A stretch of DNA of 64,000 nt from Guyparkeria hydrothermalis (GTDB lineage Bacteria; Pseudomonadota; Gammaproteobacteria; Halothiobacillales; Halothiobacillaceae), in the NCBI RefSeq assembly GCF_023555385.1, contig NZ_JAJSED010000001.1, positions 2,276,311-2,340,310 of the forward strand. The letters are read 5' to 3'. Below, piece by piece: positions 35,435 to 43,081 of the stretch; the stretch's first letter is position 1, and every line of letters starts with the position of its first letter. The position numbers were made by a program, and so were the translations under genes. Below the pieces are notes generated by a model. It did not search any database, had not been told where the DNA came from, and saw only the letters and a program-made list of their open reading frames with translations.

Positions 35435-36267
35435 AGATCTGGGCCGTAGCCAATCAGAAGGGCGGGGTCGGCAAGACGACCACCAGCGTCAGTCTCGCCG
35501 GTCACCTGGCCCGGGACGGCAAGCGCGTGCTGCTCGTCGATCTCGATCCTCACGGGTCGATGACGGTCTACTTCGGCATGGAGCCCGAGGCGCCCGGCGC
35601 CAGCGTCTACTCGCTGTTCAAGTCGGCCGCCGACGGTCAGCCGCTCGACCCGGCGCGCGTGGTGCATCCGACCGCCTTTGATGGCATCAGCCTGATGCCG
35701 GCGTCCACCGCTCTGGCGACGTTGGACCGTCAGCTGGGCATGCGTGATGGCATGGGCCTGGTGCTCAAGCGGGCGGTCGAACGCATCCGCGACGATTACG
35801 ACTACGTGTTGATCGACTGCCCGCCGATCCTCGGCGTGACCATGGTCAATGCGCTGGCGCTGGCCGAATTCCTGATCGTGCCCGTGCAGACCGAGTTCCT
35901 CGCGCTCAAGGGGCTCGAGCGGATGCTGCGCACCCTGGCGATGGTGCAGCGCTCGCGTCGCGAACGGCTCGAGTACGTCATTTTGCCGACGATGTTTGAC
36001 CGTCGCACGCGGGCGTCGCACGACACGCTGCGCATTCTGCACGACCGCTATGACGACGATGTCTGGACCGAGGTGATCCCGGTCGATACCCAGTTCCGCG
36101 AGGCCAGTCGGCAGGGCAAGCCGTTGCCGCTGATCCAGGCGGATGCCCGCGGCAGCAAGGCGTACCACCAGTTTCTGCAATGGCTGGAGACCCATGTCGG
36201 CCAGCAGGCGATGGCGCCGGCGCCCGACGTGGCCTCCAGCGGTACCCGCCTGCAGGAGTCACGCTGA
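35431..36267 (+). CDS. parC: ParA-like ATPase ParC for chemotaxis array positioning
   Basis: 278 residues. Deviant Walker A NQKGGVGKTT near residue 8 and LIDCPPILG define a ParA/Soj-type ATPase. Location inside the che operon, between cheB and a CheW-like ParP gene, identifies it as the array-positioning ParC known from Vibrio rather than a chromosome-partition ParA. It is unrelated to topoisomerase IV subunit ParC. ATGA overlap with cheB and TGATG with the next gene. Confidence 0.87.
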   Translation: MKIWAVANQKGGVGKTTTSVSLAGHLARDGKRVLLVDLDPHGSMTVYFGMEPEAPGASVYSLFKSAADGQPLDPARVVHPTAFDGISLMPASTALATLDRQLGMRDGMGLVLKRAVERIRDDYDYVLIDCPPILGVTMVNALALAEFLIVPVQTEFLALKGLERMLRTLAMVQRSRRERLEYVILPTMFDRRTRASHDTLRILHDRYDDDVWTEVIPVDTQFREASRQGKPLPLIQADARGSKAYHQFLQWLETHVGQQAMAPAPDVASSGTRLQESR

Positions 36268-37178
36268 TGGCCGCCGAGAAGCGCAATCCCTCCGGAAGCC
36301 AGTCGATCGTCGACCAGGATGCGGCGATCACCGCCTACCTCGATGGTCTGCTCCGGGACCCCGAACAGGACGAGGCCCCCGAGTCGTCGCGGTCACGCAA
36401 GTCGCCGGGGCTGACGGTGGTCAACAACGTCGAGGCGGCGGAGTCCGTCGTTGCCGACGAGCCGGTGGTGGACACCCCGGCCGAGTCGGCAGAAGAGGAA
36501 GCTCCGACGGCTGCGGAAGCTCCCGCCGATCCGGTTGTTGCTGATGAGCCGGAGTCGTTCGCCGAAGAGACAGGCTCTCGGGAAGCGGACGACGAAGACG
36601 AAGCGACTGACATGGCCGCCGTTGTGGCGTCCGAAGACGAGGGGAATGCCGAACCGGTGGCCGAGGAGGCCGCGGCAACCGATGAGTCGGCATCGCTCGA
36701 TACGGCGACCCCCGTAGCGGCCATTGGGCAAGAGTCCATGGCGCTCGACGAACCTGCCGAGGCCTCGCCGTGGGCCTGGCTGCGCGTCGGTGGCATGACC
36801 CTCGCGCTTCCGGCCGAGGCGGTGGTCTCGCGTCACGTCGATGCCACGCTCGAACCGGTGCCGGGTGCCCCGGAGCAGGTGGCCGGGGCGTTGACGGTCG
36901 ATGGCCGGCCGCGGCTGATCCTGTCGCTGTCGACCGTTACCGGCGCGCGCTGCCGCGGGGATGCCACCGAGGTGCTGTTGCTCGGCAACGGCGGCCTGTG
37001 GGGCGTGGTGGCCGAGCCGGTCAGCGAGGCGCCTTCGTTCGATGAAGACGCTGTGCAATGGCGCAGCGAGGCGCAGAAGAATGAGCGGCGTGGCTGGCTG
37101 GCGGGCACTGCGCCGTCGGCCGGAGTGGCGGTGCTCGATGTGGCCGGACTGAGAGCGGCACTGAAAGGATCCCGATAA
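36267..37178 (+). CDS. parP: CheW-domain protein ParP-like
   Basis: 303 residues. The N-terminal 160 residues are low-complexity and rich in Ala, Glu and Asp after a short conserved start. The C-terminal 140 residues form a CheW-like (AIF) domain: WLRVGGMTLALPAEAV and QVAGALTVDGRPRLILSLS. In Vibrio, ParP links ParC to CheA and keeps arrays at the pole. The frame is open 87 bases upstream, but ATG 36267 has AGGAG and sits in a TGATG overlap with parC. Confidence 0.82.
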   Translation: MAAEKRNPSGSQSIVDQDAAITAYLDGLLRDPEQDEAPESSRSRKSPGLTVVNNVEAAESVVADEPVVDTPAESAEEEAPTAAEAPADPVVADEPESFAEETGSREADDEDEATDMAAVVASEDEGNAEPVAEEAAATDESASLDTATPVAAIGQESMALDEPAEASPWAWLRVGGMTLALPAEAVVSRHVDATLEPVPGAPEQVAGALTVDGRPRLILSLSTVTGARCRGDATEVLLLGNGGLWGVVAEPVSEAPSFDEDAVQWRSEAQKNERRGWLAGTAPSAGVAVLDVAGLRAALKGSR

Positions 37179-37217
37179 GGTGCGTGCCCCGACGAGGGGC
37201 CGCGGACGAGGTGAGAG

Positions 37218-37724
37218 ATGACGAATCAAGCGTTGGAAACGACACACGCCCCCGAGCAGTACGACGACGAGCTCGAGGCACAGGACCAGGGCCCCCTGTC
37301 GCGCTGGGTCAGCTTCACCGTCGATGACGAGACCTATGCCCTGAACGTCCTCGACGTGCAGGAAGTGCTGCGTGATGCCGAGATCACCCCGATCCCGGGG
37401 GCGCCGGATGCGATTCTCGGCATCATCAACCTGCGCGGCAACGTCGTCACGGTGGTCGATGCGCGCACATTCTTCGGCCTGGAGGCCAAGGAGTGGGACG
37501 AGAACAGCCGCATCATGGTGATCGAGGTCGCCTCCGGCGAAATCGTGGGTCTGGTGGTCGACAGCGTCGCCGAGGTGATCGTGTTGCCGCAGTCGGTGGT
37601 GGACAGGGCAACGCTGTCGGTGGCGGATGATCGGGCGCGCCATATTCTTGGAATCGTGCCTCAGGATGAGAAACTGATTATCCTTGTCGATATGAAAAGC
37701 CTCTCCGACCTCGCTACTCCATGA
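37218..37724 (+). CDS. cheW: chemotaxis adaptor CheW
   Basis: 168 residues, a complete CheW fold: SRWVSFTVDDETYALNVLDVQEVLR, IPGAPDAILGIINLRGNVVTVVD and GLVVDSVAEVI. Couples receptors to CheA. An acidic N-terminal extension of about 30 residues precedes the domain. Overlaps the DUF2802 gene by 4 bases. Confidence 0.96.
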   Translation: MTNQALETTHAPEQYDDELEAQDQGPLSRWVSFTVDDETYALNVLDVQEVLRDAEITPIPGAPDAILGIINLRGNVVTVVDARTFFGLEAKEWDENSRIMVIEVASGEIVGLVVDSVAEVIVLPQSVVDRATLSVADDRARHILGIVPQDEKLIILVDMKSLSDLATP

Positions 37725-38155
37725 CGATACCGCCGCTCTGGCTCGCTGCCGCTGCTCTGATTCTTGCCCTGATCGCCCTGCTGGTCAGCCTGTCGCTCCA
37801 CCGGAGCGCCAGGAACGCCCGGCTGACCCGCGAGCGCTGGTTTCAGAGCCAGATGGAGCGACTCGAGCGCGAAAACCGCGGTCTCGAGTCGGCGCTAGCC
37901 GGATTCGGGCGGCACATCGATCAGCTGGACGAGCAGGGGAGGGAGACGCTGGAGCGTCTGACGCAGCTCAATGCCCGGATCGACGCCGTGGCAGCGGACG
38001 ACGACCAGCCCGGATTCGGGCATGCCCTGCGTCTCGCCTCGCAGGGGCGGGTCAGCGTGGAGGAGCTGATCGAGGACTTCGGGCTGTCCGAGAGCGAGGC
38101 TCGGCTGCTGATGCGGGTCAACCGCCCGGACGAGGATCGTCGCCCGCCACGGTAA
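37721..38155 (+). CDS. DUF2802 membrane-anchored coiled-coil protein
   Basis: 144 residues. One N-terminal membrane helix (about 5-25), a basic segment, a coiled coil (about 45-90) and a C-terminal helix-turn-helix-like DUF2802 region (RVSVEELIEDFGLSESEARLL). Genes of this family close flagellar/che operons in Pseudomonas and Vibrio; function unknown. ATGA overlap with cheW shows it belongs to the operon. Confidence 0.82.
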   Translation: MTIPPLWLAAAALILALIALLVSLSLHRSARNARLTRERWFQSQMERLERENRGLESALAGFGRHIDQLDEQGRETLERLTQLNARIDAVAADDDQPGFGHALRLASQGRVSVEELIEDFGLSESEARLLMRVNRPDEDRRPPR

Positions 38156-38188
38156 TCACGTGTACTCACGGCAGGCTGGCTGGAAACC

Positions 38189-38222
38189 AAAGAGGCCCGC
38201 GCCAATCGGCGCGGGCCTCTTT
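38189..38222. terminator. bidirectional terminator ending the flagellar/che operon
   Basis: A 15-bp perfect stem (38189-38203 with 38208-38222) closes an AATC loop, with AAA on the left and TTT on the right. It separates the convergent DUF2802 and aroE genes. Confidence 0.93.
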
Positions 38223-38241
38223 GCGTGCGTGGGCCTTGTGG

Positions 38242-39114
38242 TCAGTCCGTCTCGGCGGATTCGGCAGCCAGACGGATATCCTCACGCAGCAGTTCGCGTA
38301 CCGGGGCCGTGTCCGGACGTTGACCGTGCCACAGGGCGAAGCTCTCGGCCGCCTGCTCGACCAGCATGCCCAGCCCGTCGAGGGCGCGGGCGCCGCGTTC
38401 CTCGGCCCACTGCATGAAGACGGTCGGCTCGGCGCCATAGGCCATGTCGTAGGCCACGGTCCGCGCCCCGACCAGTGCATCCGGCAGGGGAGGGAGCTGC
38501 GCGGAAAGGCTGGCGGGGGTGGCATTGATGATCAGGTCGAACAGGCTGTCCTCGATGCCGGCGAGCGGGCAGCCGGACAGCCGGCATTCGCCTGCCGCGT
38601 CGCTGAATTCCTCGACCAGGCCGTAGGCCCGCTCGGGGTTGCGGTTGGCGATCAGGATCTCCTGCGGATTCTGCCCGAGCAGCGGCGCGAGAACGCCGCG
38701 AGTGGCCCCGCCGGCGCCCAGTATCAGGACGCGCTTGCCCTCAAGCTTTAGGCCGTGGAAGGCAAGATCGTTGACCAGCCCGACGCCGTCGGTGTTGTCG
38801 GCAAAGATCGGCTCGTCCACCGACTCCGGGAACGCCAGCGTATTGGCGGCCAACGCCCGCTTGGCGCGTTCGCTGTGACGGCCGGCGAGGTCGAATGCCT
38901 CGAGCTTGAAGGGGACCGTGACGTTCATGCCGCGACCGCCCGCCTCGCGGAACGCGTTGATCGCCTCGTCGAAGCCATCGATCGGCGCCCAAAGCTTCTC
39001 GTAGGTCAGGTCGATACCCAGCTGACGGGCGAAGGCCTGATGAATCAGGGGAGAGCGTGAGTGTTCGATCGGGTTGCCGATGACGGCGTAGCGCTGAGGC
39101 ATGGCGTGAGTCAC
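38242..39114 (-). CDS. aroE: shikimate dehydrogenase
   Basis: 290 residues. Reduces 3-dehydroshikimate with NADPH. Substrate motif NPIEHSRSPLIHQ, catalytic Lys in NVTVPFKLEAF and nucleotide motif GAGGATRGVLAP are seen. The GTG at 39114 overlaps the ATP-grasp gene stop by 4 bases; the ATG four codons downstream (39102) gives the more usual N-terminus and is equally possible. Last gene of the protease/7TM/ATP-grasp group. Confidence 0.95.
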   Translation of the reverse strand: MTHAMPQRYAVIGNPIEHSRSPLIHQAFARQLGIDLTYEKLWAPIDGFDEAINAFREAGGRGMNVTVPFKLEAFDLAGRHSERAKRALAANTLAFPESVDEPIFADNTDGVGLVNDLAFHGLKLEGKRVLILGAGGATRGVLAPLLGQNPQEILIANRNPERAYGLVEEFSDAAGECRLSGCPLAGIEDSLFDLIINATPASLSAQLPPLPDALVGARTVAYDMAYGAEPTVFMQWAEERGARALDGLGMLVEQAAESFALWHGQRPDTAPVRELLREDIRLAAESAETD

Positions 39115-40091
39115 AGGTTCATGGGGGCGAGATTCGCGCGGGACCAGGCGGCTCGTTCGGCGGCGTTCTCGTGGCCGTCGAGGTATGCCATGTGCCGGTC
39201 GATGCGCTCGATACGGTGACGCAAACCCTCACCGTTTGCAACCTGGATGGAAAGCCCCGGGCGGGCGTTGAGCTCGAGGATCAGCGGGCCGAGATCGTGG
39301 TCGAGAACCACGTCGACACCGATGTAGCCAAGGCCGGTGATGTCGCTGCACTTCGCCGCCATTTCCAGCAGCGACTGCCACTGCGGGATCGCCACGCCGT
39401 TGATGGGTTCGTGGGTATCGGGGTGGTGGGTGACGTGGGCATTGTGGGCGACGCCGTCGAGCGTCTTGCCGCTCGACATGTCCACGCCCGCACCGATTGC
39501 CCCCTGGTGGAGGTTTGCCTTGCCGTCCGACTGGCTGGTCGGCAGGCGCACCATCGCCATCACCGGATAGCCGCGATAGACGACGGTGCGGATGTCCGGA
39601 ACCCCCTGGAAACTGATCTTGGCGAACAGAGGCGAGAACTTGACCCGGTATTCGATCATCGCCACGTCGGGGCGCCCGCCGAGACTGTAGGCGCCGGCGA
39701 GGATGTTGGAGATGTGCAGGGCGATCGCGTCGATGTCGATCGGTCGCCCCGAACTGCGCCGATAGACCAGCGGTCGATCGGACTGCTTGCCGTCGATCAC
39801 CAGGATGCCGTCCCCGCCGGCGCCGTTGGCCGGCTTGATCACGAATTCCTCGTGCTGCCCGACCAGCTCAGCGAGCCCCTTGATCTCGTGTGTGGTGCGG
39901 ATCACGCCGTAGAGCTGGGGCACGGTCAGGCCGGCTTCCTCGGCCAATTCCTTGCTCAGCATCTTGTCGTCAACCAGCGGGTAGTAGCGACGGGCATTCA
40001 TCTGGGCGATGAACTCGCCGTTGCGCTGGTTCATGCCCAGCACCCCGAGCTCACGCAGTCGACGCGGCGAGATGGGCCAGTTGATGCCCAT
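39111..40091 (-). CDS. RimK-like ATP-grasp ligase of the transglutaminase-associated cassette
   Basis: 326 residues. ATP-grasp fold: EFVIKPANGAGGDGILVI for nucleotide binding, MIEYRVKFSPLF, and VDVVLDHDLGPLILELNARPG carrying metal-binding Asp, Glu and Asn. Related to alpha-L-glutamate ligases such as RimK, so it probably joins an amino acid to a peptide or protein carboxylate; the target is unknown. It overlaps the 7TM gene (TGATG) and aroE (GTGA). The ligase, 7TM protein and retropepsin-like protease co-occur in many proteobacteria. Confidence 0.85.
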   Translation of the reverse strand: MGINWPISPRRLRELGVLGMNQRNGEFIAQMNARRYYPLVDDKMLSKELAEEAGLTVPQLYGVIRTTHEIKGLAELVGQHEEFVIKPANGAGGDGILVIDGKQSDRPLVYRRSSGRPIDIDAIALHISNILAGAYSLGGRPDVAMIEYRVKFSPLFAKISFQGVPDIRTVVYRGYPVMAMVRLPTSQSDGKANLHQGAIGAGVDMSSGKTLDGVAHNAHVTHHPDTHEPINGVAIPQWQSLLEMAAKCSDITGLGYIGVDVVLDHDLGPLILELNARPGLSIQVANGEGLRHRIERIDRHMAYLDGHENAAERAAWSRANLAPMNL

Positions 40092-41650
40092 CAGCGCGAA
40101 TCCTCGGGCGGGTTGGGACGCCGGGCATGTGCCAACGTCTTGAACGCGCGGAAGCGGAACAGTTCGGTCAGGCGGTAACCGGTGTAGCGGCCCAGCAGCA
40201 GGGTCAGCGCGAGCACGACCAGCAGCAGTTCCGGGAAGACGAAGAACAGGTGCGTGACGTAGGTGTTGACCATCACCAGGTAGGCCAGTGCCGCCACGGC
40301 CAGCGAGCCGGCCCCCTGGGCGAGTGCATCACCCGGGCCATGCTCCTCCCAGACGATCGATACGCGCTCGATGGTCATGGCGAGGATGACCATCGGGAAC
40401 AACCCAACGGACAGGCCGATCTGCAGTCCGAGTCGGTGGGAGACGATGCTGATCAGCGCCATGAGCAGGATCACCACGATCACGACCGAGGCCAGCCTGG
40501 GCACGAGCAGCAGTTTCAGGTGCTCGAGATAGAAGCGGATCGCCAGCCCGAGGGCCACGATCAGGGTGAACATCACCACGCCGCCGACCAGTTGCGTTTC
40601 CCGGAACGACAGGGCGATCAGCACCGGCATGAAGGTGCCGAAGGTGCGGATGCCGATGATGTTCCGCAACAGCACGATGATCAGCGCACCCAGCGGCACG
40701 AGCAGCAACACCCGGTAGGTGTTCTGCACGTCGATCGGCAGCTCCAGCAGGGAGAAGTCGAGCAGTCGCGACTGGGCGATGGTCGATTGCAGCTCGGCGG
40801 TCTCGACGGCGTCGCGCAGCGTGCGGGTGGTGGCGAAGGTTACCTCCCAGCCCTTCAGCCCGGATGCCTCGATGGGCGGGCGGTCACCATGCCACCAGAC
40901 CAGGAAGTCGCGCGGGTAGCCCACCTTGCCGGAACGTGGGTCGATCGGGACCCAGCGCCGCGAATTGTGCACCTCGAGCCAGGTGGTGGGGTGCAGGTTG
41001 CGGCCTTCGTCCTCGAGCATGACGCCGTGGGTCATCCGTGCCGGAATGCGGGCGATGGCCAGCAGGCGGATCGCCAGACGCGTGCGCTCGACGTCGTTCG
41101 CGTTCGGCTTGAGGTAGGCGGCCATGTTCTCGTGCGGATTTGCGGCGTTGATCTCCTTGACCAGCAGGGTGGCGAAGGTCTGGATGTCGGCCGAGCCGGC
41201 ACGGATTTCCTCGATAAACGCCTCGGCAGCCGACTTGAGCGGTTCCTCGAGTTCCGGCGGCTCGGCCGGTCCCGGATAGGGGGAGGGCTCGATCTCGTCA
41301 TCCGCCCGGTAGACCGTGGACTGGTAGTAGAGCGTCTGGTCGCCTTCCGGGTTGCGCTTGGTCCAGATCGCCTCCTGCTGCTTGTCGGTCGACTGCGTGG
41401 TCAGGCCCCAGCCTCGCGAGACAAAACTCTCGTCGAGAACCGAATAGTGGGGCGGGTCGGTCGGCAGGGCGAAACGCACCGACACCGGTGCCGTGCCGGT
41501 GTCCATCGCGATCTGTGCCTCGACCGTCCAGGTCTCGGTCTCGCGGTCCGGCGTGAGCGGAAAGCCCAGAGCGCTGTGCTTGTAGTACGCCACCGAGAGG
41601 CCCACCAGGGTCAGCAGGAAAACAACGGACAGCAGGTGGATTTGTCTCAT
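40091..41650 (-). CDS. inactive transglutaminase fused to seven-helix membrane domain
   Basis: 519 residues. An N-terminal signal-anchor helix (about 5-23) precedes a periplasmic transglutaminase-like domain (about 130-290). In the segment where active enzymes have a catalytic Cys this protein shows no Cys (the sequence here has no Cys at all), so it is predicted to be a binding rather than catalytic domain. Residues from about 300 form seven hydrophobic helices. Gene fusions and neighbours link this family to ATP-grasp ligases and aspartic proteases. Function unknown. Confidence 0.83.
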   Translation of the reverse strand: MRQIHLLSVVFLLTLVGLSVAYYKHSALGFPLTPDRETETWTVEAQIAMDTGTAPVSVRFALPTDPPHYSVLDESFVSRGWGLTTQSTDKQQEAIWTKRNPEGDQTLYYQSTVYRADDEIEPSPYPGPAEPPELEEPLKSAAEAFIEEIRAGSADIQTFATLLVKEINAANPHENMAAYLKPNANDVERTRLAIRLLAIARIPARMTHGVMLEDEGRNLHPTTWLEVHNSRRWVPIDPRSGKVGYPRDFLVWWHGDRPPIEASGLKGWEVTFATTRTLRDAVETAELQSTIAQSRLLDFSLLELPIDVQNTYRVLLLVPLGALIIVLLRNIIGIRTFGTFMPVLIALSFRETQLVGGVVMFTLIVALGLAIRFYLEHLKLLLVPRLASVVIVVILLMALISIVSHRLGLQIGLSVGLFPMVILAMTIERVSIVWEEHGPGDALAQGAGSLAVAALAYLVMVNTYVTHLFFVFPELLLVVLALTLLLGRYTGYRLTELFRFRAFKTLAHARRPNPPEDSR

Positions 41651-41705
41651 GATGGCGTGTTTTGCTCCGGTGGGTAGGACGGCAAAACCGGGCGGTCATG
41701 CGCCC

Positions 41706-41734
41706 GGAATAAAGCGGCCGGCGACATGCCGGCC
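41706..41734 (-). terminator. weak hairpin after the retropepsin-like protease gene
   Basis: A 7-bp GC stem (41716-41722 with 41728-41734) follows the protease stop codon on the minus strand and is followed by a short T-rich tail (complement of the AATAAA region). May reduce read-through into the 7TM gene. Confidence 0.45.
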
Positions 41735-41748
41735 GGGTGGATCTGGCG

Positions 41749-42270
41749 TTACTTGCAGTCCGGGTCGTCGGTGAAACGTTCTTCCGGGTCGACGATGATT
41801 CGTCCTGCCATGTGGTTGCGACCGACCAGTACCGGGTAGTTGAACCCGTCACGGTTGTTGAGGGTAACCTCTTCCTCGATCTCCGTGCTGTCGACGCAGA
41901 TGGTCAGGTTGACCACGTAGCGGGTATCCGGTTTGCCTTCGTGGCGCTTGATCTTGACCGTGCGCTCGACCTCGCGCTCCAGCCAGGCTTCGGTGCCGGT
42001 GTCCCGATCGACGACCTTGAAGCGAACCCACTCCTCGTCGTCTTTCTCGAAGGTTTCGATCTCGCGGGCGTCGATCGAGGAGGTGGTGGCTCCCGTGTCG
42101 AGCTTGGCTTCCATTATCCAGCCGAGTTCCATGACCTTGACGTCCTCGACGTACCCGAAGATTTCCTTGTCGTCCGCCTGAACCGGCGCGACGAAGGAGA
42201 AGGTCAGCAACGCGGCCGTCAAGAGATGGCCTGTGCGGGTCAAGAGTTTGACTGCATGCATAGAGAACAT
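41749..42270 (-). CDS. retropepsin-like aspartic protease (RimB/DUF785-like), secreted
   Basis: 173 residues. A signal peptide (about 1-32, ending VQADD) exports it, then a single retropepsin-like domain with active-site motif AKLDTGATTSSIDA (Asp 58), a basic middle block and the flap-like PVLVGRNHMAGRIIVDPEE. Usually annotated as ATP-dependent zinc protease, a misnomer. Its Met start overlaps the rpiA stop (TAATG). A much longer open frame upstream on this strand runs antisense-frame through rpiA and is not coding. Predicted partner of the 7TM protein and ATP-grasp ligase downstream. Confidence 0.84.
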   Translation of the reverse strand: MFSMHAVKLLTRTGHLLTAALLTFSFVAPVQADDKEIFGYVEDVKVMELGWIMEAKLDTGATTSSIDAREIETFEKDDEEWVRFKVVDRDTGTEAWLEREVERTVKIKRHEGKPDTRYVVNLTICVDSTEIEEEVTLNNRDGFNYPVLVGRNHMAGRIIVDPEERFTDDPDCK

Positions 42271-42935
42271 TACCCGTCGATTTTGCGGATGTCGCCGTCC
42301 GCCGTGCCCAGGATCAGGACGTCGGCCGGACGCAGGGCGAAAATACCGACGGTTACGACGCCGGGAAGGTCGTTGAGTTCCGCCTCGAGTTTCGCCGGTT
42401 CCATGATGCGCAGATTGTGCACGTCGAGGATCTGGTTGCCGTTGTCGGTGACGAAGCCGTCGCGGTAGACCGGCTGGCCGCCGTGCTTGACCAGTTCGCG
42501 GGCGATCATGCTGCGCGCCATCGGGATGACCTCGACCGGCAGCGGGAAGGCGCCGAGTACGTCGACGAGCTTGGTCTCGTCGGCGATGCAGACGAACTTG
42601 TCGGCCATCTGCGCGATGATCTTCTCGCGGGTCAGGGCACCGCCGCCGCCCTTGATCAGCTGCAGGTTCTCGTTGGACTCGTCCGCCCCGTCGATGTAGA
42701 CCGGCACGGAGTCGACGCTGTTGAGGTCGAAGACCTCGATGCCGTGATCCTTGAGGCGCTGGGTGCTGGCCTCGGAGCTGGAGACCGCGCCTTCGATGCG
42801 GTTCTTGATCTTGGCGAGTTCGTCGATGAAGTAGTTGACCGTCGAGCCGGTGCCCACGCCGACGACGCTGCCGGCCGGGACGTATTCGATCGCGGCCTGG
42901 GCGGCCAGTTTCTTGCCTTGTTCGGTGTTGCTCAT
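42270..42935 (-). CDS. rpiA: ribose-5-phosphate isomerase A
   Basis: 221 residues. Interconverts ribose 5-phosphate and ribulose 5-phosphate. Motifs [38 protein letters not shown] (split across the active site) and KLVD are present. ATG 42935 has GAAGG six bases upstream; the in-frame GTG at 42947 is not needed. Divergent from ilvA, as in several gammaproteobacteria. Confidence 0.96.
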   Translation of the reverse strand: MSNTEQGKKLAAQAAIEYVPAGSVVGVGTGSTVNYFIDELAKIKNRIEGAVSSSEASTQRLKDHGIEVFDLNSVDSVPVYIDGADESNENLQLIKGGGGALTREKIIAQMADKFVCIADETKLVDVLGAFPLPVEVIPMARSMIARELVKHGGQPVYRDGFVTDNGNQILDVHNLRIMEPAKLEAELNDLPGVVTVGIFALRPADVLILGTADGDIRKIDG

Positions 42936-43081
42936 TCTTGCCTTCACTCTGTACTCGATAGGCCCCGTCAGGATGGCGCGACGCCGCGGGGGCTCGGGTT
43001 TCTGGTAATCTCCTATCGTATATCACTACCACGGTTTGGCGGGCAAACGTGCCCGCGATCCATCGATGACGAGGTGCGGAT

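Noticed and set aside
43000-43030. TATATC-like -10 upstream of ilvA
   Set aside because: No acceptable -35 at 16-18 bases; too weak to report as a promoter.
42271-43032. N-terminal extension of the retropepsin-like protease frame through rpiA
   Set aside because: The extra 250 residues are Arg/Gln-rich and out of frame with rpiA on the same strand. The signal peptide at 42270 marks the real start.
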